Below are positions 1-12,900 of a stretch of 64,000 nucleotides of DNA, one piece after another. Source of the DNA: Microvelia longipes. Taxonomy: Eukaryota; Arthropoda; Insecta; Hemiptera; Veliidae. Where the stretch lies: NCBI GenBank assembly GCA_018340805.1, contig JACMZG010000008.1, positions 72,924,549 through 72,988,548 on the forward strand, given 5' to 3'. The notes beneath the pieces were generated by a model. That model saw only the letters and a program-made list of their open reading frames with translations, ran no database searches and was not told the origin of the DNA. A program made the position numbers and the translations under genes. Each line of letters opens with the position of its first letter. The stretch's first letter is position 1.

Positions 1-263
1 TTGTTTTTCAAAATAACATGTTAAAAGAGTGATTTATCTAGAAAATATTTTTTAACACCTGTATAAAGTTATTTAGTCTCTGAGTCAAATAGGGGAAGAT
101 CAATTTTGGGGAAGACCAAAAACAAAGCATCAATACACCCTTAAGTTATTATCACCCTAGAAATTGGGTTACATAATAATTAATTGTGGTGTCAAGCCTA
201 GTTTGCCAAACTCTATGCTAGAATTTTTCTATACATAATATTTATTAGTTTGTTTTGCTACAG

Positions 264-374
264 GGTAATGATACAGGAGAGCTGAGTGCATCACATGTAG
301 AACTGAGTCTTCCTAAACACTCTCATATACACAGAGAACTTGTTAGATATACTGAATTAATGCATTGGACTAAG
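264..374 (+). CDS. EXOC1: EXOC1 exon a (first in window)
   Basis: Acceptor ctacag ends at 263 and donor gtaaac starts at 375. The 37 codons include the conserved [13 protein letters not shown]. Starts and ends on a codon boundary. Confidence 0.88.
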
Positions 375-916
375 GTAAACTTTTATTTTAGCTAATTTCT
401 TTTTCAAAGATTTCGCTAATCGGATAGAAGTTATGGCGGGATTTGGACTTCTAAGAATAGTTGAAATTCGTTTCAAAGGTCCCCAACCTCAAAAAAAACT
501 AAACAGTTAAGTTTTGTAGAGCATTGTGTTTTTATTCATGATGTCCTACATCCCTGAGTGATGATGCCTCCCACAATGGAAGCGAAACGTCTGATTCTTC
601 ATCTACATTGACGTGGTCACCACTGTGAACTGGGATCAGATGCAATTTTATATGTGATTAGCTCAATAATACTGTCATTGGTTTCAGGCGATGGATAGAA
701 AAGCGTACTTAGGACTAACTAGAGTCTATACCACAGCTATAGGTAAATTATATGATAGAGATATTAGAACTTTTCTTGAAGAAGCAAAACATCACATTAT
801 AGGATCAACAGGTAATTATTTTCTTTATTTTTCTTATTTTTTTTGCCCTATCTCCTACAATAAGAGGAGGAGCATTTTAAATTAAAAATGCAATATATAT
901 ACATACATACATACAT

Positions 917-951
<35 letters not shown>

Positions 952-3900
952 TTATATATATATATATATATATATTCTCTTATAAATTTTATATATATAT
1001 ATATAAATTTATGGTAAGAGAAGTTTTTCCGTTCTTGGCTAAACTTTAGCTCATCTCTTACTTCCTCAAATGCCTTTCCTTAAAAATTCCAAAAATTCAA
1101 TTCTTGCAAAAAAATATTTTTTCATGCAAATTGTTTGGTAGCAGTTAAATTTTTAATATAGTTATTAATTCATACTTTATGAAATTTACTCAGCTTTTCA
1201 ACGATACCAATTTCATCTTTTTAGCTTGAACAGTTTAAGAGCTATTAAAGATTTTATGATGTCAGGACAAATGTTTTTAAAAAATATTAAATTTGATCTT
1301 GTGGGAAAACGGTTGAAGATTGTGGTTTAAATTATAGGACATTTTTGGTTCCCCTTGAAGAGTACTATCACCTCCTTTTTGGGTGGGTACTTTATATGTA
1401 TGTATGTGTGTCCTAAATTTTTGTTCCTAGACGTTTCTATGGGACACGATAACTGTTGAACGCTTTCTCATAATGAAATGAAACTTGGTACAAAAATTAA
1501 CCTTGTTTTGTCCCAACCCCTATTGTTTATGAAATATGTTTACGTCATTAACCCACTAAACATTTAACTAAAAATCACAAATCTTTAAAAAGTATTTAGA
1601 TCGAGCTGACATTTTTTACACATGTACTACTATGTATGGTTCACAAAAATACAGAGTTACTTTTCATTATCAGCATTAGTTCTGGATTTATTGATTGACA
1701 TGTGTTACAAAATGTAAACAAATCACATTTTTTGACTAATACATTTGAAAATTTACTTATTTCAAAAAGCAAAGAAGCTCATAAGCTTTATATGCAACAA
1801 ATAGATTATTATTATTATATCAAAATGGGGTTACCTACTTTAAATATTTAAAAAGTAATAAAAAAAGATTTGTTTAATAAAAATGTTTCCATTGATGTTT
1901 TGAAGTTTTCTGAGTAGAAAGAAGACTCCAGCACACCTGGGGCTAGCACAGTTCTTTAGATGTTTATATGAATGAATATGCACTTTTTTGTATTATACTT
2001 TTTAATTCTATTGGTAGGGAAGCATTGTTCTAGATTGGCAGCTTGCCTTTACTAAAATTGATTAACAATTGTATTTTTTATGTTATTTTACCTACTTTCT
2101 TACTGTTATATTATTGATTGCTTATGAGTTAAAGCAATATTAATGTTAAATGTGCTTTTAGAAATAATTTTGTATTTTGATTATACAAAAAAGGTGGCGT
2201 TGGTGAGTCTAGAGAAGATATAAGTAGTGGTAAAACCAAAGGGAACAATCACTCAGAAACACTAGCATTGCTTGGTATTGATAAAGACCTCTGGCCAGAA
2301 ACAAACACGCAGGGTAGGAATAGATTCAACCAGGTTCTAGAGAGGGTTTTATCTCACCTTGTACCTGCTTGTTTATCTGAGCAGCAATTCTGTCTTTCTT
2401 TCTTTCAACTTGATGTCATTCCCTCCACTGCCAAGGTATTTTTTAAAGTCTGTTTATACAGAAATTTAACAAAAAAATATTTTTGTCATTTGAAGGCATG
2501 CTAGCCTATTTTGAACTGTTACTCTTTGTTAATTATATCAGGCAGGGGTGTTAACTGTGATTTCTGCTTTTGTTAACAGAATCATAACATAAACTTATAA
2601 AATCTACTGATTTACACACTGTTTATAAACAGTGTTTATATAACAGTGAAAATTTTCAATTTTTCCCATCTACTACGTTAGGTATGTAAGAAATGTATTT
2701 TGTTCACCTTGAAAATCTTAAAGTTTATTATACTTCTGTGTTTTAACCACTTTCATTACGTTCTTACTGGCTTTCATCATACTGTCTGTATGTGTCACTC
2801 ATAATGTTCCATTGTGTTCATCCTAGAGAATTAAAACTTGGCACAAAAATTATTACTATTTTTGTTGTCTAGAAGAAAAAAAAATGACTATGTTTACTGA
2901 TTTCGCTGATTCATTAAAAATTTTAAAAAATAACATTTTTTTTTTCTTTGCCAAGAAGTATAAAAAATAGCTTGAGGTCAAATATATTTAAACGTAATAC
3001 ATCAAAATAATTAGAATACACCTAACATTGCATGAAGTAGTTATTTATTTTATTATAAACTCCGATAAATTCTAAATGGGTTTAATTTGACTTATCAAGT
3101 TGAAATTTGACACAAATTTACATCTTTAGGTGGTGAATTGATCCACTAAATATCATTTTGATATGGGTTGGCATTTTGAAAGTATCTTTTGAATTTATAA
3201 ACTTTGTCAGCCCATAACTTTGTTTTACTTAATTTCTGGAGGAATAATTTTTTCACTGGTTTTTGATGTTGGTCACAGCATCAGGTATCGTAACACCTAC
3301 TACTGCTGAATTCTATAGCTATTTAAATTTTAGTTTTTAAACCATTACTAAAAATATTTCCTTAATGATGAAACACTTAAAATTATTTGTGCAAGTTTGT
3401 TCACATTTTTTAAATTATGGAATTTTATCACAAAAAAAATAGTAAATCCCATGATATAATATGAAAATGTATTGCTAAAGAACTAATAAAAACTTGGCTG
3501 CTATGTATAAATACAGGTTTTTAATAATATAGAAGTATTCCCTGTATTGAATGGCATCTGCTGTATTATTTTTCTAGACTGAGTAGGATTATTTTTTTCA
3601 TGACTGGTCGACAACGCGACCGTTTATTTGAGCTAAAAATAGTAATGTTACTGTGATTGTACATTTCTTCCTTTAGAAATTTTCTAAAAACCAAGTTTAG
3701 TTATCCAATATACTATTATTATCCTTGGTGAAAATATGTATTTATATGTTTTATATTTGTTGTAGAACACACAAACAACTCTTGATGGATGTCCGATGGT
3801 GAGATCAGATGAAAGTTGCTACTCTCTCACACCAGACTCGACTAAACTAGTTAACGAAGAAGTTAGAAAAATAATGGGTGATATATTTGCTACCATGGAA

Positions 3901-6900
3901 CCAGAGCTCAATGCTTTTATATCTCAGTTTGAAAAAGTTGATGGCATGTCAGTAATATTTTGTATTCCAATATTTTATAATATTATCTTATTACTATACA
4001 TTATAATACTGAATAATTTTTTGTGTAATAATATTCATATTTTTGTATAATTCATAAATATTAATATTGTCAATGGAGAGGAAACGCGACAGCCTCTAGG
4101 AGAAAGCATTATTCTTTGGAATCAAAGCAGCTAACACCCCTTTAAACTGGGAGCCATCCGATTGTAAATGGGGATGGCTCTAGATCATCCGAAGGATCTT
4201 CTACCTAGTATTTACCTAGGAAATTACGGTGGCGAAGCCAGGGCATGGAATCAACATTTGTAATAGTGTTGATTTAATTTGTATTTTCTGTATGGCTTGC
4301 AGGTACTGCATGTATGCTCTTGTTCGACTAAGTCAACATGTTCTCTCGACTCAAGATACCGATTCTTTTGTATCTAAAACATTTGGCTCAGTTTTGGTTC
4401 AAGTTAAAAGAAATTATGATCAATTTATGCAATCACATTTGCAATCTATTTATGACTGTAAGGGAAGTAGGAAGTCAAAGTGTGGCATTCTCCCTTTTGT
4501 ATCTAATTTTGAGGTGAGTACGTCGTTTATTAAGATCATAATAAACTATCCATTTTTGGGTTTTATTTCGATAATTTGTTTCTATTATTTATAAATTTAA
4601 ATAAAATTAATTTATAAATTTTAATAAAATTAATTTATAAATTAAATTAAGTGAAATTAATACTCAGGTTTTCAAGAAGTAATATGACTGTAAAGGATTT
4701 TTTAAATTGCCACTTATTATAAACTTGCTCTTTCATGAAGTATCCTAATGTTTTTTGGGGGGGGGGTGTAGAAAGAACAAATTTAATGTTCGGTTACTTA
4801 GTAACAGATTCATGTTTGTTTTGACATATTAATTTTAATATAGATATTGTTGGACTTCTGACAGAGTGGTTAATTTTATTCTTAAGATTCTCTAGAGGTT
4901 ATGGGCCCCTAAAGCGGAGAATTGGTAAGAAAATTTTAATAATAATAGTCTATAATGGATACGGAATTTAAAGGATCTATAAAGAGACTAAATAGCACCA
5001 ACTATTCGAATTGGGAATATCGAATTCGTCTACTCCTAATAAAAGAAAATGTTTGGGATGTAGTTGAAAAAGAACAAACTGATAAATCTGATACAAATTG
5101 GCAAGATAAGAATAATAAAGCTTTAGCCATAATCGGATTATCGGTTGAAGATTTGCAGTTGGTGCATATTAAAAAGATCAAAACCGCATTTGAATGCTGG
5201 AAAGCTCTTAAGGACTATCATGAAAAGCCAACATTGTCCAACAAAGTTAGTACTCTAAAAAGACTATGTAAACTACAAATGTCAGAGGGAGATAATATGG
5301 AATCTCATCTCAATAAAATATTTGAACTCGTAGAGAAACTCCAAAACATGGGTGAAAATTTGGCAGAAAAACTAGTTGTAGCATTTATGCTGTCAAGTCT
5401 GCCTGATAGTTACGAAACCATAGTTATGGCTTTAGAATCTAGGTCAGAGGAGGAGTTGACTACAACCGTAGTGAAAGAAAGGCTTGTACAGGAATACAGC
5501 CGTAGAAGTGAAAATAATTCAGATTCTAACCAATCTGCATTAAAAACTAATTCTAACAACACTAGTAGAAACGTTAAGTACTGTACGTATTGTCGTAAGA
5601 AATTTCACACAAAAGATGAATGCTGGTATCTTAATAAAGAAAATAAACGTTTTCAAAAACCTAACAAAAATAATCAAATCAAATCGTCGCACGTCAAGAA
5701 GGTTACAGATGAAAATAATCAAAGTGATGGAAACTATGAAAACGATAACGAAACCTCGCAATCGTGTTTTGCAAGCTTGAACACAAGAAGTGAAAAATCA
5801 ATATGGATTGTCGATTCAGCAGCAACATGTCATATATCTAATGACATATCGAGTTTTATAAATTTAAATAAAAACAAAAAAGAAAAAATATTTCTCGCGG
5901 ATGGAACAACACTGATTTCAAAAGGAATTGGTGACGTTTGTTTATATTTGGAAAATAATGACAAGACAATTAGAAAAATTATTAAAGATGTATTATTTGT
6001 ACCAGAAGTAGATGGAAATTTATTATCAGTTAAAAAAATTGACAGAAAAAGGGTATACAGCGATATTTGATAACACTTCTTGTAAAATTATGAAAAGTAA
6101 ATTCGTTGAAGCTACAGCTTATTTACATAAAAACTTATACATCCTAAATTTATTCCAAAATAATAAATCATTGTTAACCACAAATACGAATTGTACGATA
6201 TAAATTTACTTCACAGACGATTTGGACACAGAGATCATGAAGCAATTAAACAATTAGAATCTAAAAACATGATTAATAATATAAAAATAGTCGGTAAAAG
6301 GCAACAAAATTGCGAAGTTTGCATAAAAGGGAAAATGACTAGATCAGAATTTCCGAAAAAATCGGAAAATAGAAGAAAAGAAGTTTTAGATTTAGTACAT
6401 TCAGATTTATGTGGTCCGATGAGAGTTGTAACACCGGGAGGAAATAAATATATCTTAACTTTAATCGATGATTTTAGTCGATTTACTTACGTATACTTAC
6501 TAAAACATAAAAACGAAACGTTTAGCAAAATTCAAGAATATGTGGAAGCGATGAAAACTAAATTTGGAAAAACTTTAAAAACTCTCCGCAGTGATCGAGG
6601 AGGGGAGTATACTTCAAAAGAACTTTATTTATATTTTAAGAAAAACGGCATTAGACATGAATTCACGGCACCGTACTCGCCATCACAAAACGGATGCGCA
6701 GAACGGAAAAATCGATATTTAACTGAAATGGCTAAATGCATGCTACTAGAAAGTAATTTAGACACAAAATTTTGGGGTGAAGCAATAGTAGCCGCGAATT
6801 ATTTGCAAAATAGATTACCAACTAGAGCGAATGACAAGACACCTTACGAATTATGGGAAAGAAAAAAGCCTGATTTAACAAACATTAAAATTTTTGGATG

Positions 6901-9900
6901 TGATGCTTACGCATTAGTACCTAAAGAGACAAGAAAGAAATTTGACGACAAAGCAAGGAAATTTAAATTTATGGGATACTGTGACGAATCAAAAGCGTAT
7001 AGATTACTCGATATCAAGTCATGTAAAATTACTATTAGCCGTGATATAAAATGTATTGAACCTTTAATTGAAAATAAAGATAATTTAGAAACTACTGAAA
7101 ACAAATAGAAAATATAGAACCTAAAAATGACGAAGAAAATTTTGAAATTCAATTTAAACCGAATGTTACCGAAAAACAAACCCTAGATGACAACGAAGAG
7201 AAGAAAGAAGAGAAACAGTCTAGTCAAGAAGAAGAAACTCAAATAATAACTAAAACTGAAGAAGACGAACCAAACAACTACAACGAAGCAATAAATAGGG
7301 CTGATTCTGTAAACTGGTTAGATGCTATGAAAGAAGAGATACAATCAATGGAAAAGTGTGAAGCTTGGGAGTTGGTAGAAAATCCAGGAAACAGAACCAT
7401 AGTAGACTGCAGATGGGTTTACAAAGTTAAGAAAGATCCAACAAATGATAGTATTAGATACAGGGCCCGACTTGTAGCGCGTGGTTTAGTCAGAAATATG
7501 GGGAAGACTATGATCAAGTTTTTGCCCCAGTGGTTAAAAACGTAACAGTTCGGACTTTACTTACTTATGCCGGACTAAATAAAATGAAAGTAAAACACTT
7601 AGACATAAAAACTGCATACTTAAACGGAGACCTGAAGGAAACTATATACATGAGGCAACCGTATGGGTTTGAAGATCCTGATAAGCCCGATTATGTTTGT
7701 AGACTAAAGAAAAGTATATACGGACTAAAGCAATCAGCAAAAGCCTGGAACGATAAGATTAACGAAACTTTAGAGAAGAATGGTTTCAGAAGGGGAGTAG
7801 CTGATAGCTGTCTTTATATAAAACAAATTAATGACAAATTTATCTACGTTTTACTGTACGTAGATGATATTATCCTATTTTATGACATAGAAGAACACAT
7901 GCAACAAGTGGAAAATATATTAAAAGCAAATTTTGAAATTAAAGTTTTAGGAGATCTTAGTTACTACCTCGGTATCGAAGTCACAAGAAATGAAGAAGGA
8001 ATATTTTACATCAACCAGGGTGACTATATTGAGAAAATAGCAACCAGGTTTAATTTAGGTCAAGCTAAAATGGCCAATATTCCACTTAATTCGGGATACT
8101 TTAAAGCTGAAGGATCAGAGTTGCTAGACAACAAAGATCAGTACCGCAAGGCTATAGGATCGTTATTATACGTTGCTGTTAGTACGAGACCGGACATAGC
8201 TGCGGCCATATCAATCCTAAGCAGAAAAGTATCAAATCCAAATAAAAATGACTGGAACGAAGTTAAACGCTGCATCAGATATCTCAAGGGGACGAAAAAC
8301 CCTCAAGTTGCGTTTGGGATCGATTGATGAGATAGGACAGTTAAACTGTTACTCGACGCGATTGGGCGGGGACAGCAATACTCGAAAATCTACCAGTGGA
8401 TTTGTTATCAAATTTTCTGGCGGTGCTATAGCTTGGGGAAGCAAGAAACAATCCTGCGTATCGTTCAGCTCGACAGAGGCAGAATATATTTCATTAACAG
8501 AAACATGCCAAGAAATGCTTTGGGTCAAGAAATTATTAGCTGATTTAAATGCACAGCCTACGCAGATTACTATGTTTGAAGACAACCAGTCAACACTTAA
8601 AATGTTAGAGCACGAAGGAAGCAAAACAAGATCAAAGCATATTGACGTGAAGTATCATTTTGTACGCGATATTAAATCCAAAAACAAAGCTATCTTCACC
8701 TACTGCCCAACAACTGAAATGCTTGCTGATCTACTTACAAAACCTTTACATGGAATAAGAATCAATAATTTAAGAGAGAAGATCGGCCTAGAATAGTTTT
8801 AGTTAATTTAAATTTAAAAGTTTGATCTTGTTACACCCTTATTTTGCTTAAATTAATATAATGTAACGTCATAAAACAATCATAATAATAATAAAAGGCC
8901 TAATTATAAATAATATCGAAATGATAAATTTAAATAATATCATAAAGATTGGTTGATAAGATGTCAGTCAATAATAAATAATTATAATAAATATAAATAA
9001 ATATAATATTGACATTTAAATAAACTTTGTGTGCACCAAATATAAAAGCTACCAATAAAAAATTAAAAATAAAATTATTTAAATTATTAAAATTGAAATT
9101 AAATTTGAGAAGGGGTGTAGAAAGAACAAATTTAATGTTCGGTTACTTAGTAACAGATTCATGTTTGTTTTGACATATTAATTTTAATATAGATATTGTT
9201 GGACTTCTGACTGAGTGGTTAATTTTATTCTTAAGATTCTCTAGAGGGGGGGGACTAAATGGAGGCAAACTAAAACAAAACTAATCTATCAACTTCTAAC
9301 CTTAAAGGCACTTTTTGCAAAGGGTTGAGGAACTTTTCCCTGAATAACCAGGATAGTCTGTGGTTCTTGTCATAATATATTGGAGTGAAACCTAAATCTT
9401 TGTTAAACTCTAAATTGTTAAACTCTAAACTTCTAAATTTATGACACCGTCCTGTGAAAACATTTTTTTGAGACCAGCTTTTATTTCTAATTTGATATAA
9501 GAATAACGTTCCACGTACGCTGTATAATATTTGAGGTTATTTGTGTCACTTTATTTGATTAATTTTCTATTCCAACAGGAGTTTGCTAGAACTTCAGAAA
9601 GTATATTTAAGGATTCAGACAGGCACACGGATTTAGATAAATGGTATATTAAACTGATGGGTGCTTCATTTGATACTATTGTTAATATAGCTCAGGATCA
9701 TTCTAAAACTCCAACAGAAGTTATTAAAATGGGTCAGCAATTTCAATATATTATAAACTCATTGCAATTATTATGTTTTTATTTTTCTTATTTATACCAT
9801 AGGTTTATAGGAAAAGTATTATGTTTGCTCTAAAATCCAAAACCTGGATTTCACTTTTATTTTCTGTTTCAAGTGTTTTAAGACCTCCTGAGTGTTTTTC

Positions 9901-12900
9901 ACAAAGTTGTCTGTCTGTATGTGTGTGTGTTTTTTTTTTATCATCACAGTTCCAATTGTATTTATTTTAGAGAGTTAAAACTTACAAAAATCAATCTAAA
10001 TGCAAGTAAATGTTTTGTCTCATTTGAAATTGAGCACGCATGTAGGTACATATAAGACCAACAAACGACCATTTTTTTCTCATTAACAGCTTTAGTTCAA
10101 TTTTTACAGAATAACTTGTGTGGTTTTTTAAAAAAAAATGTGAAAAATCTTAAAATTATGTAATAAAGTTGAAATTTGGTACAAGTGTGTACCTTTACAC
10201 AATAAATTATACTATATTTCGTTTCAAAATGACCAATATATCTACGATTTTTGTGGATAAAAAAAGTGCCTGGATGAGTGACTGCTGGGAATAAAACATA
10301 TGTATTCACTCTCTGATGACGACTGTTGAGAGTCTGAAGTAGGGAGGATTATTTTTATTTATTCGAATATGTTTTATTTACTGCAAGTTAAAGAACTAAT
10401 TGAAGAATCAGCTACTATTAATACTTGCTGTTGGATATGATTTTTCCTGGATTGTTTTTGGCTTAATGCCATCATCAGAAGGTGACACAGCACTAGACCT
10501 CTCAACTAATAAAGTTATATCAGTGAATATCTTCTTCCCAATGATCAGGAGAGGCTTTAAAGATAAGAGTTGAGTCTTCAATTATATTTTTATTATTTAA
10601 ATGAGCAGCACTCGAGCTCTCAACTAATAAGTTATATCAGTGAATAACTTCTTGTCTCAATGATCAGGGAGAGGCTTTTAAAGATAAGAGTTGAGTCTTC
10701 AATTATATTTATTATTATTAAATGAGCAGCACTCGAGCTCTCAACTAATAAAGTTATATCAGTGAATAACTTCTTGTCCAATGATCAGGGAGAGGCTTTT
10801 AAAGATAAGAGTTGAGTCTTCAATTATATTTATTTATTATTTAAATGAGCAGCACTCGAGCTCTCAACTAATAAAGTTATATCAGTGAACAACTTCTTGT
10901 CTTAATGAAGGGAAGGCTTTTAAAGATAAGAGTTGAGTCTTCAATTATTTATTTATTATTTAAATGAGCAGCACTCGAGCTCTCAACTAATAAAGTTATA
11001 TCAGTGAATAACTTCTTGTCTCAATGATCAGGGAAAGGCTTTTAAAGATAAGAGTTGAGACTTCAATTATATTTATTTATTATTTATGACATTGCATGTG
11101 ATACTGGATGTACACTAAGTGATACTAGGGACAGAAAGGTTCAAAAGATACTCATAAACATTACTATATGTTTTTGCATTTTCAGAGAATTTCCATCATC
11201 TGTATGATTTATTATCTCAGTTGAAAATAGGAGTATTGGATCAATACAGGAAAGAAGCTAAGCAACGATACAATGATGCCCTTAGAGCTTATGTAACCAG
11301 ATACTTTGGAAGACCATTGGAAAAATTGAATGTAATAAATATTTTATTTTATACTTAAATACATTTACAGTTTTACAACTAAAAATAATAGATTGTAAAG
11401 CCTATGTTTAGAAAGATTTTTCTTTTCTAATCTATTCCTTGAAGCTTCTCCTGTTATATAATGATCTTATTATGTAGATATTCTTAATTTTTATTTTTAT
11501 TAAGATCCCTTAATGTGTCTTATGGTCTTTAAGCTTGATTTAGAATTCCCTTAAAAAGATCTTGAGGCTTTCTAGAGGGAACCTTAAACTCTTTCAGCTT
11601 GATTTAGATTCCAGCTTTAGAGATGTGAGCCACCTCTGTGGTAGAGGTCATTACAGCATTAGTCTTTACACTAACTTCTGACACTACGGAGATCTGGGGT
11701 TCGCATCCTAGGTTATGTTCTCAATTTATATAAGATTATCGTTGAAATAAATTATTGCCAACTTTATAATACATTTAAATCTGAGATGGTTTCCACAGGG
11801 TTTATCTCTGATGGATTAACGGCAAGGCTTTAAACGAACATTATCATTATTAAGAGATGCGAAGGCTTTTTTAAGGTTCCCTAATGTACCCTACACTTTA
11901 AGCTTGATTTAGAAACCACCTACTGAGATCTTGAGGTTCTCTTAAGGGTCCCTAATGTACCCTATACACTTTAAGCTTGATTTAGAAACCACTACTGAGA
12001 TCTTGAGGTTCTCTTAAGGGTTCCCTAATGTACCCTATACCTTTAAGCTTGATTTAGAAACCACTAAAGAGATCTTGAGTTCTCTTAAGGGTTCCCTAAT
12101 GTACCCTATACACTTTAAGCTTGATTTAGAAACCACCTACTGAGATCTTGAGGTTCTCTTAAGGGTTCCCTAATGTACCCTATACACTTTAAGCTTGATT
12201 TAGAAACCACCTAAAGAGATCTTGAGGTTCTCTTAAGGGTTCCCTAATGTACCTATACACTTTAAGCTTGATTAGAAACCACCTAAGAGATCTTGAGGTT
12301 CTTTAAGGGTTCCCTAATGTACCCTATACACTTTAAGCTTGATTTAGAAACCACCTAAAGAGATCTTGAGGTTCTCTTAAAGGTTCCCAAATGTCCCCTA
12401 TACACTTTAAGCTTGATTTGTATAAAGCAATTTACACATTTAATTATATTAAATTTTGTTTCAGTTATTTTTTGAGGGTGTTCAAGTCAAAGTAGCTCAG
12501 GGTGTCAAGGAATCAGAAATAAGTTATCAGATGGCGTTCAGTAAACAAGAATTAAGAAAAGTTATCAAAGAGTACCCAGCTAAAGAAGTTAAAAAAGGTT
12601 TAGATAATCTGTACAAGAAAGTAGAGAAACATTTATGTGAAGAAGAAAATTTACTTCAGGTAAGCTCTAAATATAGTATAACACATGGTTATTAACAGTT
12701 GACCGTGCGAGAAAATAATGTGAGGGAGCCAATGAGGTTAGTGCTGGATGTTAATTCACGCCCACAATTTTATATCATACCAACCTCATACCTAAAGTGA
12801 TGTAGAAATTCATACAGTAGGGGTGGCGCGGGACACAGTGGTCTAACTCCCCCGAAATAAGCTGCTTAGATGGACCTGCCCTAAGTTCACCCTTTCTCGC

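Larger units (their letters stand above)
4767..9245 (+). mobile_element. Copia-type (Ty1/copia) LTR retrotransposon in EXOC1 intron 5
   Basis: Two 130-bp direct LTRs, identical except for one base, enclose a gag-protease-integrase-RT-RNase H region in copia order. The insertion sits in a G-run: ten Gs precede the left LTR and seven follow the right one, consistent with a 5-bp GGGGG target duplication. Directly after the left LTR is a primer site complementary to the anticodon arm of initiator tRNA-Met, as in Drosophila copia. A purine tract precedes the right LTR. Domain order (IN before RT) excludes gypsy/BEL types. At least five frameshifts break gag-pol, so it cannot make a full polyprotein as assembled. 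It lies in the same orientation as EXOC1. Confidence 0.95.

Noticed and set aside
5540..5761. Minus-strand frames over the copia and LINE coding regions
   Set aside because: They are antisense shadows of the Gag, integrase, RNase H and ORF2 reading frames and contain no motif of their own.
10499..12420. CRISPR-like direct repeats
   Set aside because: Units of 120 and 73 bp are contiguous with no unique spacers, in introns of a eukaryotic gene. They are ordinary satellite-type arrays.
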